Below are positions 9,301 through 18,993 of a DNA stretch of 64,000 nucleotides, piece by piece. This DNA is from Paracoccaceae bacterium (lineage in GTDB: Bacteria; Pseudomonadota; Alphaproteobacteria; Rhodobacterales; Rhodobacteraceae): contig JAFIEO010000085.1 in assembly GCA_020832445.1 (NCBI GenBank), positions 1-64,000 of the forward strand. The letters run 5' to 3'. The notes beneath the pieces are model-generated. The model was not told the DNA's origin. It did not search any database and saw only the letters and a list, made by a program, of their open reading frames with translations. The translations under genes were made by a program, and so were the position numbers. Position 1 is the first letter of the stretch. Each line of letters opens with the position of its first letter.

Positions 9301-10442
9301 ACATCAAGTTGATGCAGCGCGTCCTGCATACTGTCCGACGTGGTGATCTGGGCCATACTCATCTGCCGGAAGTCCGCACGTTCATAGCCGGAATCACGCA
9401 AAAACGCCGGGTTGGCATCCAGAAACAGCCCGCTATACAGATCGCTTTGCGCAATGCCGATCGGCGAGGAGTCGAAGATCTGTTGTAGCTGCTTTGTGCG
9501 GATTTCGTCGCGGCGGGCGGCGTGCTGTTCGTTGGTTATGTCACGAATGATGAACACATACCCGCCGGCGGCATTTTGCCATGGCACCGCGCGGGCCTCG
9601 AACCACATTTCCTTGTCGCGGATGGGCAGCGGATACCGGCGCGGCGTGGTGGATTTGCCTTCATCAACAGCCTTCATCAGCTCGGCGGCAATCTGGGCAA
9701 CATCCGGCGGCAGGGAATCAGTCAGTGACCGGCCCAACAGTTTTTCTGCGGGCAGCATTTCCGTCTGATCCATGGAGGGATGCACCGTGCGAATAATTCC
9801 TTTGCGATCCACCTCTATGATCAGATCCGGCATCGCAGCAAGTGTGGCGGCCAACTGGTCGCGGCTTTCGCGCAAGGCCTGTTCTGCCTTCAGCCGCAGG
9901 TTCAGTGCGCCGATTCCATTCGCAACCGCGCGCAGCAAGGACATGTCATCTTCGCTGAAATCACGCGGGCCATTGACCGCGTCATACCCCACGAACGCCA
10001 CCGGTACCCCGTTTTCAACGACCGGAACCACCAGTAGCGAAACAACACCCTGCATCTGCAAGGTTTCGCGTTCACCTGCACGGTCATCGGGCAGATCGTC
10101 GACGCGGGCGACATAGACAGACTCGTCTTTCAGAAAACAATCATACCATTGCGCGATAATTTCATGCGGCACATTTTGCAGTTCGTCCTTCATTGGCACG
10201 ATACCAGATGCGACCCATTCATGGGTGCATGTCCAGAACGCCCCGTCACGCATCCAGAACAGATAGGTTCGGTCCAGTCCGGCCGCATCCCCCAATTCGG
10301 CAAGGACGGCATTGATCGCCGTATCCGCCTGCGATGTATTGACCCGCGCAAGCCGGTTCAACAGGTCTATTGCCAGCCGTTCCAGACTGCGCGCCTTGGC
10401 GGGCTTACCAGTAAATGCTCGCATTCTGTTTTCGTCAGTCAT
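6378..10442 (-). CDS. Soluble multi-PAS hybrid sensor histidine kinase with receiver
   Basis: The 1354-residue protein has no transmembrane segment and should sense in the cytoplasm. Rough order: GAF 25-190, PAS 195-305, PAS 320-435, PAS_7-like 450-570, PAS 570-690 (WEWD type), PAS 715-830 (DWFWE type), PAS_7-like 853-970, HisKA with H990 in [13 protein letters not shown], HATPase 1090-1202 (DTGIGM, FGGSGLGLSIV), receiver 1226-1345 with D1276 in LLLDISMPVMDG. The two PAS_7 units share the pattern SAVEAL-DGF. No response regulator or Hpt gene adjoins it, so the output is unknown. It lies alone between argE and hom. Confidence 0.93.
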   Translation of the reverse strand: MTDENRMRAFTGKPAKARSLERLAIDLLNRLARVNTSQADTAINAVLAELGDAAGLDRTYLFWMRDGAFWTCTHEWVASGIVPMKDELQNVPHEIIAQWYDCFLKDESVYVARVDDLPDDRAGERETLQMQGVVSLLVVPVVENGVPVAFVGYDAVNGPRDFSEDDMSLLRAVANGIGALNLRLKAEQALRESRDQLAATLAAMPDLIIEVDRKGIIRTVHPSMDQTEMLPAEKLLGRSLTDSLPPDVAQIAAELMKAVDEGKSTTPRRYPLPIRDKEMWFEARAVPWQNAAGGYVFIIRDITNEQHAARRDEIRTKQLQQIFDSSPIGIAQSDLYSGLFLDANPAFLRDSGYERADFRQMSMAQITTSDSMQDALHQLDVVLKTGRYGPIDQRYFRADGSVAHIKLSGVLATDTAERPAIWHFVDDQTERRAHEAEIEQRKQEAEAARQRLTAAVEALVDGFAIYDPDDRLVLCNQTYRDHFPKSGKLLKTGMSYEEIIRLRLKHREYKNLAEQDEDWLAQRLAQRHHIMFEAEEEMADGRWMRIHEKGTPDGGRVTLRLDVTELRTAQQRVELVIEGARVGTWEWDLETRVTLVNKVWGEMLGRKFDDDILGVESFRRLVHPDDRSAMDADFNAILSGDANRLDKKMRLQHVSGAWIWVHLRGNVVRQASDGQALQMSGIALDVTAQVEREQAILSARDALEHALSARDMAEKRLIDITESSSDWFWEQDAEQRFTYVSGGYLRTVGESPGHIGKTRAELNTDNLDPKIQADLAALSATMSAQTPFSNFVYWIRKTSGEKVWLRASGVPFYDGNGVFQGYRGVGSDITPLIAAQEQAHAAEQAALAARAQLYSAVEALQDGFVLFDAQDRLVLANSRFREIYPLTAHAMKEGATFRDLLRISLAAGEIADALGFEEEWLQQRMGHDRTRERVYEQRLTCGRILRICDMPTRDGGHVSLHTDVTELHMARESAEAANRAKSTFLANMSHEIRTPMNGILGMAELLCDTELTRQQAHMLDTIRTSGDALLTILNDILDLARIEVGKLALDPVPFVPETLLHRMQSLHGVSAHAKDLKILLDLGPGLDKARIGDEHRLGQILGNILGNAVKFTEKGSIQLVARVGTGQDIVCSITDTGIGMTKDQLARVFDEFEQADNSVTRRFGGSGLGLSIVRKLVQIMNGQIEISSTPGQGTRINLRLPLPLAGDAVTALDVAPVAAPALPTGLRVLVAEDNKTNATILRSMLGKVGVQADFSENGQQACDRWQAGKYDVLLLDISMPVMDGFDALNCIRAHALQQGAAPPLAIAATANIMQDQIKTYYDKGFVAVLGKPYKIAELARALAQALQHRGRKAR

Positions 10443-10572
10443 GGCCGAGTGTTGCTGTCTAAATGCATTCAGTCAATTACAGGTTGTGCCTGAATTGCAA
10501 TGAATTATCCCACCAATGGGTTAACAGATGTTCTGTGAGGGGTTGTTTTGCGGCTGCAAACAGAAAAAGGGG

Positions 10573-11760
10573 CTAAATCTTCTGCGGGTGTTCCAGGGAT
10601 TCGCCCAGCCGGTGCAGCATGTCCAGACAGCGGCCAAGTTGCGCAATCTCGATATATTCATCAGGCTTATGTGCCTGCGCAATCGACCCCGGCCCGCAAA
10701 TCACCGATGCGATGCCGATGGTCTGAAACAAGCCCGCTTCGGTGCCAAAGGGCACCAACCCGGCACCATTCGCACCGGTCAGCGCCATTGCCAGCGTGCG
10801 GGCGGGGTTGATGGTTTCGGGTATCAGGGCCACAACCTCGGCGACAATGTCGGTTCTGATATCCGCATCGGGGTGCACAGCCTGCATCTGGCCGCGCAAT
10901 CCGTCTGCAAATTCCGCCAGTTCCGCCTTGACGAAATCGGCATCATCGGGGTCGATGGGCCGCATTTCCCAGTCAATGCGCGCGGTGCCTGCGATGATGT
11001 TGTGCACCTGCCCGCCGCGCAATGCCCCGATGTTCAGGGTGCTGTGCGGTGGGTCGAACGGGCAATCCGCAGGGGCGCGCGCCTTCAGATCTTCACGCAA
11101 ACAGGCCAGTTTCAGGGCAAGATGTGCGGCATATTCCACCGCATTCACGCCCAGATCAGGGCTTGATCCGTGCCCTTCAAGACCGATGACATGGGTGGTG
11201 TATTCATAACACCCCTTATGCCCGTCGATGACCTGCATCAAGGATGGCTCGCCGATGATGGCTGATTGCGCACGAAACCCGCGGGCCTGCAATTGCGCAG
11301 TCAGGCGTTGCGCCCCAAAACAGCCGATTTCTTCGTCATGGGTGAAGGCGAAATGCACAGGGCGCTTCAGATCACGCTGCGCAAATTCACTGGCCATCGT
11401 GGCGCAAGCTGCAACAAACCCTTTCATGTCGCAGGTGCCGCGCCCGTATAGCCGCCCGTCAGCTTCGGTCATGGTAAACGGATCAAATGTCCATGGCTGG
11501 TCCACAACTGGCACCACATCCGTATGACCGGACAGGATAACACCGTCATCCGTATCGGGGCCGATGGTGGCAAAAAGATTGGCCTGCAAGCCTGTCTTGT
11601 CCGGCATGATTTCGACTTTCGCGCCCGCCGCTTGCAAAAGCTGCGCCAGATAGTCGGTCACTGCGCGGTTGCCATCCGCCGAAACAGACGGGAACGCCAC
11701 CAGATCGGCCAGAATTTCCTTGCAACGGGTCAACCGGTCTGTCGTTTCCGCCTTGATCAT
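10573..11760 (-). CDS. argE: Acetylornithine deacetylase (M20 peptidase family)
   Basis: Removes the acetyl group from N-acetylornithine in arginine synthesis. The M20 dimetal motifs are visible: SGHTDVVPV, GRGTCDMKGFVA and FTHDEEIGCFGA, followed by GEPSLMQVIDGHKG. 395 residues is the normal size. ATG 11760 (MIKAETTDRL) was taken as the start; ATG 11790 in frame is also possible and neither has a strong ribosome binding site. Related succinyl-diaminopimelate desuccinylases share the fold, but the overall motif text is ArgE-like. Confidence 0.88.
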   Translation of the reverse strand: MIKAETTDRLTRCKEILADLVAFPSVSADGNRAVTDYLAQLLQAAGAKVEIMPDKTGLQANLFATIGPDTDDGVILSGHTDVVPVVDQPWTFDPFTMTEADGRLYGRGTCDMKGFVAACATMASEFAQRDLKRPVHFAFTHDEEIGCFGAQRLTAQLQARGFRAQSAIIGEPSLMQVIDGHKGCYEYTTHVIGLEGHGSSPDLGVNAVEYAAHLALKLACLREDLKARAPADCPFDPPHSTLNIGALRGGQVHNIIAGTARIDWEMRPIDPDDADFVKAELAEFADGLRGQMQAVHPDADIRTDIVAEVVALIPETINPARTLAMALTGANGAGLVPFGTEAGLFQTIGIASVICGPGSIAQAHKPDEYIEIAQLGRCLDMLHRLGESLEHPQKI

Positions 11761-11814
11761 ATTGCGCGCCCTATTGCCTGCCAGATACATGGCTATCGGG
11801 CAAGGGTCGGGCGG

Positions 11815-12093
11815 TCAATCCACTGCGGGGGGATTGGTCGCATCCGGCTGGATTTCCGCCAGAAGCCACTCGGCGCGGGCCAGCAACTGTTCTGCACTGG
11901 CCAGCTTCTGCTTCAGGCGCGCGGCTTTCTGTGTGCCGGTGGCGGCGATCACGTCCTTTTGCAATTCGTCGCGGCGCATGCGCAATTTGGAAATGATTTT
12001 CTGCACATCGGCAGGCTTGATCTTCTGGTCCTTGCCCTTGCCAAAGTGGGAAAAGACCGCACCCAGTTTCTTGACCAGATCATCCGTGGACAT
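11815..12093 (-). CDS. Small helical hypothetical protein
   Basis: This 92-residue, charged protein is predicted largely helical from sequence, with a run rich in K, Q, A and L (KLRMRRDELQKDV, KAARLKQKLASAEQLLA) that could form a coiled coil or helical hairpin. There is no signal peptide and no family I recognise. ATG 12093 is preceded by AAAGGTG. It sits alone between argE and the Na/Pi-type transporter gene on the same strand. Confidence 0.7.
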   Translation of the reverse strand: MSTDDLVKKLGAVFSHFGKGKDQKIKPADVQKIISKLRMRRDELQKDVIAATGTQKAARLKQKLASAEQLLARAEWLLAEIQPDATNPPAVD

Positions 12094-12150
12094 AGGGCAC
12101 CTTTTCGCGCAATGGTTGCAGGGACACATTACACCATAATCGCGACTGTT

Positions 12151-13962
12151 TCATGACATTCCTGCCTTGTCTTCGGGGTTTTCCAGAATGCGCTCGATCT
12201 CGGCAAGGGCGCTGTCGGGCTCGCGGAAATAGGCCTGTGCCGCCTCCAGAGTGGACAACAGCAATTCCTCTGTGTAGCGCGCGTCATTCAGGAACGAAGC
12301 CGCATTGCCCGCCGAGATCTGGCGGGCCTGCAACAACCGTTCGGCACGCTGTGCATGGGTGGCGTAGGTCTGGGCCAGAACCGCGCGATCTTCAAGCAGC
12401 GTCAGCGCACTACGCTGATCGTCCGGCAGGGCTTCCAACTGCGCGATTTCAGCGAGTAATTCCCCGATTTCGCTGCGCAGCCCGTCATAAAGACTGGTGA
12501 TCGCACCATGTTCGCCCTGCGTGAACCGCTGCACATTCGCGCGCATATGCTTGGCGGCCTTGACCGCGCGCACCAGCGCATTCGCCCCGTCGCGCAATTC
12601 CTGCAAACGTGCCTGCGCATCCTTGGGCAGGGCCAGACTGCCTTTGCTGGCCGTGAAATCCAGAATGGCCGCATGCAGCGATTTGACCTTGTCGTGGTAA
12701 CGGGCATCGAAATCGACGCCAATCGCCTCTCGGCTGCGCGACACGGTGGTCGCCACATCGCGCGACGCGCGCAAATCCTCCAGCCGCATGTTCAACCCCT
12801 CGCAGATCAGCGCGGCGGCATTGCGATACAGGTGCCATAATTCATTTTGCAGGGCCGCCACAATCGGCGCGGGAAAATCCCCCAGCTGCGCAGCAATGAA
12901 ATGCGGGCGGCTGATGCTGGGCGACGGGGTGGCAATACGGCGTTCCAACAGCTTTATCAGCCGCGGGATCAGGGGAATCATCAGCCCGATCCCCAGAACA
13001 TTGAACAGCGTATGAAATACCGCCAGACGCAGGGCGAAATCATCTGCGCCAATGCCCAGCGCATCGCTGATGCCGTCCACCGCGAACCGCAATGGCACAA
13101 TCAGCACCAGTGCGACAAAGGCCGTCATGGTGTTGAATATCAAATGCGCCAGCGCCAGCCGCTTGCCCTGATAATTGGCCGAGCCTGCGCCAATCAGGGC
13201 AGTGACTGTGGTGCCTATATTTGCGCCAATGGCCACGGCCAGCGCGTTGTCATAGCCGATCTGCCCGGTGGCCAGCGCCGTGATGACAAGCAGCATGGTG
13301 GCATGGCTGGACTGCATGACAACCGTGGCCAAGGCCCCAAGGCCGGTATAGACCGCCAGCCCGATAACACCCGCCAGCGCAAGGCGCGTCAGGTCAAAAC
13401 CGGCGCTGAACGCGTCGAACCCGTCCTTGATAAAGGCAATTCCCAGAAACAACAGCCCGATGCCCGTCAGCACCTGCCCTGCCCCGTGACTGCGGGGATT
13501 GCGCTGGAACATCAGCACGGTCCCAAGGGCCAGCAAGGGCAGCGCATAGGCGGCGATATCAACCTTGACCCCCACCCCCGCAATCAGCCACGCCCCTGTC
13601 GTTGTGCCCAGATTTGCCCCGAAAATGATGCCAATTCCGGCCTGTAGCGTAATCAGCCCCGCGCTGAGGAAGGAAATCGAAATCACCGACACAAGCGAAC
13701 TGGATTGCGTGATGGCCGTTGCCGCGACGCCGAACCCCATGGCGCGGGGTAATGTGCCCGTCGCGCGCGCCAGCAACCGTTCCAGCACACTGCCGGCCAA
13801 TGCCTTGAACCCGTCTTCCAGCATCATCATGCCCAGCAAAAACACGGCCACACCGGCAGCAATGCGCTGGAAATCCGTGCTGACAGCGAAAGCCAGCATC
13901 AACAGCCCCAGAATCAGGGCAAGGCGCAGGGATGTGGAATGCTGCTGGATAAGGGTTTTCAT
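12151..13962 (-). CDS. Na/Pi-cotransporter II family membrane protein with PhoU-like C-terminus
   Basis: The 603-residue inner membrane protein has two inverted PNaS repeats carrying the signature QSSS (TAITQSSSLVSV, about 85-95) and QSSHAT (VVMQSSHATMLL), each followed by GANLGTT or GANIGTT. A helical PhoU-like region starts near residue 390. Family members move phosphate with sodium or control phosphate efflux. ATG 13962 (MKTLIQQH) was chosen since the membrane domain begins just after it. Divergent from uvrB across 118 bases. Confidence 0.9.
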   Translation of the reverse strand: MKTLIQQHSTSLRLALILGLLMLAFAVSTDFQRIAAGVAVFLLGMMMLEDGFKALAGSVLERLLARATGTLPRAMGFGVAATAITQSSSLVSVISISFLSAGLITLQAGIGIIFGANLGTTTGAWLIAGVGVKVDIAAYALPLLALGTVLMFQRNPRSHGAGQVLTGIGLLFLGIAFIKDGFDAFSAGFDLTRLALAGVIGLAVYTGLGALATVVMQSSHATMLLVITALATGQIGYDNALAVAIGANIGTTVTALIGAGSANYQGKRLALAHLIFNTMTAFVALVLIVPLRFAVDGISDALGIGADDFALRLAVFHTLFNVLGIGLMIPLIPRLIKLLERRIATPSPSISRPHFIAAQLGDFPAPIVAALQNELWHLYRNAAALICEGLNMRLEDLRASRDVATTVSRSREAIGVDFDARYHDKVKSLHAAILDFTASKGSLALPKDAQARLQELRDGANALVRAVKAAKHMRANVQRFTQGEHGAITSLYDGLRSEIGELLAEIAQLEALPDDQRSALTLLEDRAVLAQTYATHAQRAERLLQARQISAGNAASFLNDARYTEELLLSTLEAAQAYFREPDSALAEIERILENPEDKAGMS

Positions 13963-14080
13963 CTTGGCACGGACTATAGCAGGCCCACGCTTGCGGTCTA
14001 TTGGCCATGAAGGCCCGAATGCGTCTTGAATGACGGGGCCAAAAGGCCAAGTATGGGACAGACAGGAAACATATGGTCCC

Positions 14081-16261
14081 ATGCCGCACAATAACCTGAA
14101 CCAACCCGCCACCCGCCCCGATGTCCTGACCCGCCCCAAGATGGAAGGCGGCAGGCGCTTTCGCATGGCCAGCCCGTTCCTGCCTGCTGGCGACCAGCCC
14201 ACCGCCATTGCAGAGTTGGTCGAAGGCGTAAATTCGGGCGAGCAGAATCAGGTGCTTCTGGGGGCAACCGGCACAGGCAAGACCTATACGATGGCCAAGA
14301 TCATTGAAGAAACGCAGCGTCCGGCCATCATTCTGGCGCCAAACAAAACGCTTGCCGCCCAGCTGTATGGCGAATTCAAGGGCTTCTTTCCCGACAACGC
14401 CGTGGAATATTTCGTCAGCTATTATGACTATTACCAACCCGAAGCCTATGTCGCGCGATCCGACACCTATATCGAGAAAGAAAGCCAGATAAACGAACAG
14501 ATTGACCGGATGCGCCACTCGGCCACCCGCGCCCTTCTGGAACGTGATGATGTTATCATCGTGGCGTCTGTATCGTGTATCTATGGCATCGGGTCCGTCG
14601 AAACTTATTCGGCAATGACACAGGACCTCAAAGCGGGAGAGGCATATGACTCACGCCTGATCATGGCCGAACTGGTCGCGCAGCAATACCGCCGCAACGA
14701 CGCGGCCTTTCAGCGCGGGTCATTCCGTGTGCGCGGCGATGTCATCGAAATCTGGCCTGCCCACCTTGAAGATCGCGCCTGGAAACTGTCGTTTTTCGGG
14801 GACGAACTGGAAGGGATCACCGAATTCGACCCATTGACAGGGGCAAAGACCAACAGTTTTGAACAGATCAGGATTTATGCCAACAGCCACTATGTGACCC
14901 CGCGCCCTACCATGCAGCAGGCGGTCAAGGGCATCAAACATGAATTGCAACAACGCCTGGACCAGCTAACAGCCGAGGGCAAGCTGCTGGAAGCGCAGCG
15001 GCTGGAACAGCGCACGAAATTTGATCTGGAAATGCTGGAAGCCACCGGCGTCTGCAACGGGATTGAAAACTATTCGCGCTACCTGACGGGCCGCGCACCG
15101 GGGGAGCCGCCGCCCACATTGTTCGAATTCATACCCGACAACGCCATCGTATTCGCGGATGAATCGCATGTGTCGGTGCCGCAGATCGGCGGGATGTACC
15201 GGGGTGACTACCGGCGCAAATTCACGTTGGCCGAACACGGGTTCCGCCTGCCATCGTGCATGGATAACCGCCCGCTGAAATTTGAAGAATGGGACGCCAT
15301 GCGCCCGCAATCGGTGTTTGTGTCCGCGACACCGTCAAAATGGGAACTGGAACAGACCGGCGGTGTTTTCACCGAACAGGTGATCCGCCCCACAGGGTTG
15401 ATTGATCCACAGGTTGAAATCCGCCCTGTGCATATGCAGGTGGATGACCTGCTGGATGAAATCCGCAAAGTGGCCCTGCGTGATCTGCGGGTTCTGGTGA
15501 CGGTGCTGACCAAGCGCATGGCCGAAGATCTGACCGAATACCTGCACGAGCAGGGCATTCGCGTGCGCTACATGCATTCCGACATCGACACGATCGAACG
15601 GATCGAAATCCTGCGCGATTTGCGGCTGGGTGCGTTTGATGTGCTGATCGGCATCAACCTGTTGCGCGAGGGGCTGGATATTCCCGAATGCGGGCTGGTC
15701 GCCATTCTGGACGCTGATAAGGAAGGGTTCTTGCGGTCGGAAACCAGCCTTGTGCAGACCATCGGGCGCGCGGCACGCAATGCCGACGGGCGTGTGATCA
15801 TGTATGCCGACCGCATCACAGGGTCGATGGAACGCGCGCTTGCGGAAACGGATCGTCGCCGCGAAAAGCAGGTGGCCTATAACGAAAAGCACGGCATCAC
15901 GCCCCAGACCGTGCGCAAGAATGTTGAAGATGTGCTGGCAGGCATGTGGCAGGGCGATACAGATCTGGCGCGAGTGACCGCCCAGATTGATAAAGTGAAA
16001 CCCGGCGCAAACCTTGCGGCGCATCTGGACGGGCTGCGCACCGATATGCGCAAAGCCGCCGAGAACCTTGAATTCGAAGAAGCCGCCCGCCTGCGCGATG
16101 AAATCAAGCGGCTGGAAGCGGTGGAACTGGCCATTGCCGACGACCCGCTTGCGCGCCAGTCCGAAGTGCAGCAAGCGGTCGAGGATGCCGCCGTCAAGGG
16201 CCGGTCTACCGCCGGTCGTCCGGGGCAGCGCGGCGGCGTGAAGAAGCGGCGGGGGCGGTGA
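14081..16261 (+). CDS. uvrB: Excinuclease ABC subunit UvrB
   Basis: Damage-verifying helicase-like subunit of nucleotide excision repair. The 726-residue protein has Walker [11 protein letters not shown] (61-70), the beta-hairpin region [11 protein letters not shown], the DEAD-type box FADESH, helicase motif QTIGRAARN and the C-terminal UVR domain ([18 protein letters not shown]). Start ATG 14081 (MPHNNLNQ) has AGGAAAC upstream. I saw no GTTC-N7-GTTC LexA box in the 118 bases before the gene. The stop abuts the stop of the convergent GH42 gene. Confidence 0.97.
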   Translation: MPHNNLNQPATRPDVLTRPKMEGGRRFRMASPFLPAGDQPTAIAELVEGVNSGEQNQVLLGATGTGKTYTMAKIIEETQRPAIILAPNKTLAAQLYGEFKGFFPDNAVEYFVSYYDYYQPEAYVARSDTYIEKESQINEQIDRMRHSATRALLERDDVIIVASVSCIYGIGSVETYSAMTQDLKAGEAYDSRLIMAELVAQQYRRNDAAFQRGSFRVRGDVIEIWPAHLEDRAWKLSFFGDELEGITEFDPLTGAKTNSFEQIRIYANSHYVTPRPTMQQAVKGIKHELQQRLDQLTAEGKLLEAQRLEQRTKFDLEMLEATGVCNGIENYSRYLTGRAPGEPPPTLFEFIPDNAIVFADESHVSVPQIGGMYRGDYRRKFTLAEHGFRLPSCMDNRPLKFEEWDAMRPQSVFVSATPSKWELEQTGGVFTEQVIRPTGLIDPQVEIRPVHMQVDDLLDEIRKVALRDLRVLVTVLTKRMAEDLTEYLHEQGIRVRYMHSDIDTIERIEILRDLRLGAFDVLIGINLLREGLDIPECGLVAILDADKEGFLRSETSLVQTIGRAARNADGRVIMYADRITGSMERALAETDRRREKQVAYNEKHGITPQTVRKNVEDVLAGMWQGDTDLARVTAQIDKVKPGANLAAHLDGLRTDMRKAAENLEFEEAARLRDEIKRLEAVELAIADDPLARQSEVQQAVEDAAVKGRSTAGRPGQRGGVKKRRGR

Positions 16262-18160
16262 TCATTCCCATATCACGCCTGCGGGCGGTATGGTGCGGCC
16301 ATTCCATGACAGCGGCGTTGTGCCGTGATTGAACCAGAAACGCTGCGTGCCCGCATCGCGCTTGCGCAGCGCATCGGGCAAATCCAGCGTTTCAATCCCT
16401 TGTCCCGCGCATAAATCGCGCAGTATCGCGCGCAAGGTCGCATCATCGGGCCAACCGGCCAGATAGCGCAGGGGGCCAGTGCCCACAAAGGCCGCCATCC
16501 CGTCGGCGCGGCGCAGCGCAACGGTGGCGGCACCCTCCACCTCTTCGGCCCAATGAATGAAGCGCCCGCCGCCTTCCAGCGCAACTCCCGCCCCCGGCGG
16601 CAGGCTTTCAACACGCGCAACATGCATGTCCAGCCCCGGCAATGCGGGGGGAAGGGGCACAGGTATGGCGAAGCTTTCCGTCTTGGAATTGGCGCGCGGA
16701 CCGAACACGACCGTGCCACCACAACTTGGCAGGGCCGCGCGCAATGTGTCGGACAGGGTGAATAAGCCCGGCGCCAGAACCAGCTTCCAGTCCGACAGAT
16801 CCGCTGCATCGGCAGGCAGAATATCGACATTCAACCCCAAGCGCCGCAGCGCGCGATACCAAGCGAAAACCAGCCTGAAATAATCGAAATCCGCGCCCTG
16901 CGGCTGAATATCCCACGCCCATGCACTGGCATAATCAAAGATCAGCGCCACATCGCCCTTACTGCACGCCGCATCTGGCATATCGCGCAGTTCCTGTGCA
17001 ACCTGCGCAGCCTCCGCCAGCCCCGGCGCGGGGGCGCTGTCAGGACGCAACAGACCGGCATGCATCTGTTCTTGCGCAAACGGCGCCTGACGCCAGCGGA
17101 AATAACACACGGCCTCTGCCCCATGGGCAAATGCCTCCCATGTCCACAGGCGCACCATGCCGGGCAGGGGCGCGGGGTTGTAGGGCGCCCAGTTTACGGG
17201 ACCGGGTTGCTGCTCCATCACCCACCAGCGGCCACGGCCAACGGCGCGGTACAGATCATGATGAAACGCCTGAAAATCAGGGTCACCCTGACGCAGGAAC
17301 GCGGCCTTGTGCGCGGGCGTGGCTTCCAGCCTGTCGGACAAAAAGCCTATGGGGTAGCTGTCCCAACTGGCAATATCCAGATCAGCGCCGACCGCGAAAT
17401 GGTCAAATTCGGTCACGCGACCCATATAGTTATGCGCAATGGGGGCTGTGCTGTGACGGCGCAGAATATCGGTTTGTGCGCGGTTGAACGCCACCACCTG
17501 ATCACTGCTAAAGCGCCGGAAATCCATGACATGTGCGGGGTTGGGTTCCGTCACCGTCAGATTGGGCAGGTCGATGTCGTCGAAACTGGCATACTCCATC
17601 GACCAGAAGATATTGCCCCATGCATGGTTCAAGGCCTGCGGGCTTTGGTATTTCTGCCCCAGCCAGTCCCGAAACGCCGCGCGCGCCGCATCGGAATAGC
17701 TTAGGATCGTGTCATGGCAGCCATATTCATTATCGGTCTGCCACGCCGCAACATGGGGATTTTTGCCATAGCGTTCGGCCAGCGCCGTGACGATGCGTTT
17801 GCATTCCCCCAGATACCCCTGATGGCTGAAACAATAATGGCGCCGCGACCCGAACTTGCGCGGCCGGCCGTGGGCATCCACCGCCAGCATATCGGGATGA
17901 CGCGCCAGCATCCAGCGGGGCGGCGTGGCTGTGGGCGTGCCCAGAACCACCTTCAGACCGGCCTGCCCCAGAATGTCGATGGCGCGGTCCAGCCAGTCAC
18001 ATTCCAGCCTGCCGGGTTCCGGTTCCAGCCGTGACCACGCGAATTCGCCAATGCGCACCCATGTCAGACCGGCATCCGCCATACGGCGCGCGTCATCAGG
18101 CCAGATATCCTCACGCCAGTGTTCGGGGTAATAGCAAACGCCAAGGCCGCGTTGCATCAT
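16262..18160 (-). CDS. Beta-galactosidase, GH42 family
   Basis: Hydrolyses beta-D-galactosides. The 632-residue protein starts with the (beta/alpha)8 domain (YYPEHW near 10-15), has the acid/base glutamate E145 in TDNEYG and the likely nucleophile E316 in VMEQQPG, then a trimerisation domain and a C-terminal beta domain. No signal peptide, so it acts in the cytoplasm on imported galactosides. Its ATG overlaps the TGA of the lactonase gene; a second in-frame ATG at 18157 is equally possible. Last gene of the galactoside operon. Confidence 0.93.
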   Translation of the reverse strand: MMQRGLGVCYYPEHWREDIWPDDARRMADAGLTWVRIGEFAWSRLEPEPGRLECDWLDRAIDILGQAGLKVVLGTPTATPPRWMLARHPDMLAVDAHGRPRKFGSRRHYCFSHQGYLGECKRIVTALAERYGKNPHVAAWQTDNEYGCHDTILSYSDAARAAFRDWLGQKYQSPQALNHAWGNIFWSMEYASFDDIDLPNLTVTEPNPAHVMDFRRFSSDQVVAFNRAQTDILRRHSTAPIAHNYMGRVTEFDHFAVGADLDIASWDSYPIGFLSDRLEATPAHKAAFLRQGDPDFQAFHHDLYRAVGRGRWWVMEQQPGPVNWAPYNPAPLPGMVRLWTWEAFAHGAEAVCYFRWRQAPFAQEQMHAGLLRPDSAPAPGLAEAAQVAQELRDMPDAACSKGDVALIFDYASAWAWDIQPQGADFDYFRLVFAWYRALRRLGLNVDILPADAADLSDWKLVLAPGLFTLSDTLRAALPSCGGTVVFGPRANSKTESFAIPVPLPPALPGLDMHVARVESLPPGAGVALEGGGRFIHWAEEVEGAATVALRRADGMAAFVGTGPLRYLAGWPDDATLRAILRDLCAGQGIETLDLPDALRKRDAGTQRFWFNHGTTPLSWNGRTIPPAGVIWE

Positions 18161-18993
18161 ACGTCCAGCACCACAGAATGCTCCCTTTGGCCGCGGCCCG
18201 CATCCGGCACGCAGAACGTGGCCCCGTCCAGTGGCGCGGGGGCGGCATGTCCTTCGCGCGCAGTTGTGCAATACAGGTCTGTCAGATCAGGCCCGCCGAA
18301 TGCAGGGCAGGATGTGTGCGATGCAGGAAATGACACTGCCCGCAGAAACGCGCCATCCGGCCCGTAGCAGGCAACACGCCCCGCCCCCCATTGCGCCAGC
18401 CAGAAATTGCCCGCCGCGTCAAACACAGCGCCATCGGGGTTATAGCCGTCCGCGTTCAGATCCAGCCAGCATTCGGGCGTGCCCGCAGGCCAGCCCTGCG
18501 CGTCCAGCCCCACCCGCATGATCCGGCGTATGGGCGTATCGGCAAAACACGCAGACCGCCCGTCGGGCGCGAAGCTGATTGCATTCGAAATACTGATCCC
18601 CCCGAACAGCTTGCGCAATTCCCCCCGATACCAGCGCCAGATCGCACCTGCGCCGTTTTCCGCACGTTTGCCCATGGTGCCGATCCAGAAACCGCCTTGC
18701 AGGTCCGCGCGCCCGTCATTGGACCGTGTGGCAGTATTGTCGACCTCCAGCGGGCACAGGTCGCGCTGTCCGCCGGTTTCCAGATCAAGCACAAACAGCC
18801 GCGATTCAGACGCAACCAGCAGCGTTTTGCGATCCACCCAGCCAGCGGCGGAGACATATTCGTCAAATGTCCATGTCTGTTTCAAGCTGTGCAGCTTGCA
18901 TCCCAGAATATCAAACCAGAAGAATTCCGCGCGTTCGGGATGCCAAAGCGGCCCTTCGCCCAAAGTGCAGCGAATGTCGTTGATCGGGGTCAT
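18157..18993 (-). CDS. SMP-30/gluconolactonase family sugar lactonase
   Basis: The 278-residue beta-propeller lactonase has metal ligands visible in LGEGPLWHP, RSNDGRADLQGGFW and GYNPDGAVFDAAGNFW. From its neighbours it most likely opens D-galactono-lactone made by the sugar dehydrogenase, giving galactonate. ATG 18993 overlaps the stop of dgoA (ATGA type). Arabinonolactonase or gluconolactonase activity cannot be excluded from sequence. Confidence 0.9.
   Translation of the reverse strand: MTPINDIRCTLGEGPLWHPERAEFFWFDILGCKLHSLKQTWTFDEYVSAAGWVDRKTLLVASESRLFVLDLETGGQRDLCPLEVDNTATRSNDGRADLQGGFWIGTMGKRAENGAGAIWRWYRGELRKLFGGISISNAISFAPDGRSACFADTPIRRIMRVGLDAQGWPAGTPECWLDLNADGYNPDGAVFDAAGNFWLAQWGAGRVACYGPDGAFLRAVSFPASHTSCPAFGGPDLTDLYCTTAREGHAAPAPLDGATFCVPDAGRGQREHSVVLDV

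Noticed and set aside
13963-14080. LexA (SOS) box before uvrB
   Set aside because: No GTTC-N7-GTTC or GAAC-N7-GTTC pattern is visible in the gap, so no operator is annotated.
13559-14518. 319-codon minus-strand frame across uvrB and the Na/Pi gene
   Set aside because: It runs antisense through the start of uvrB and out of frame through the transporter; both real genes are strongly supported by motifs.
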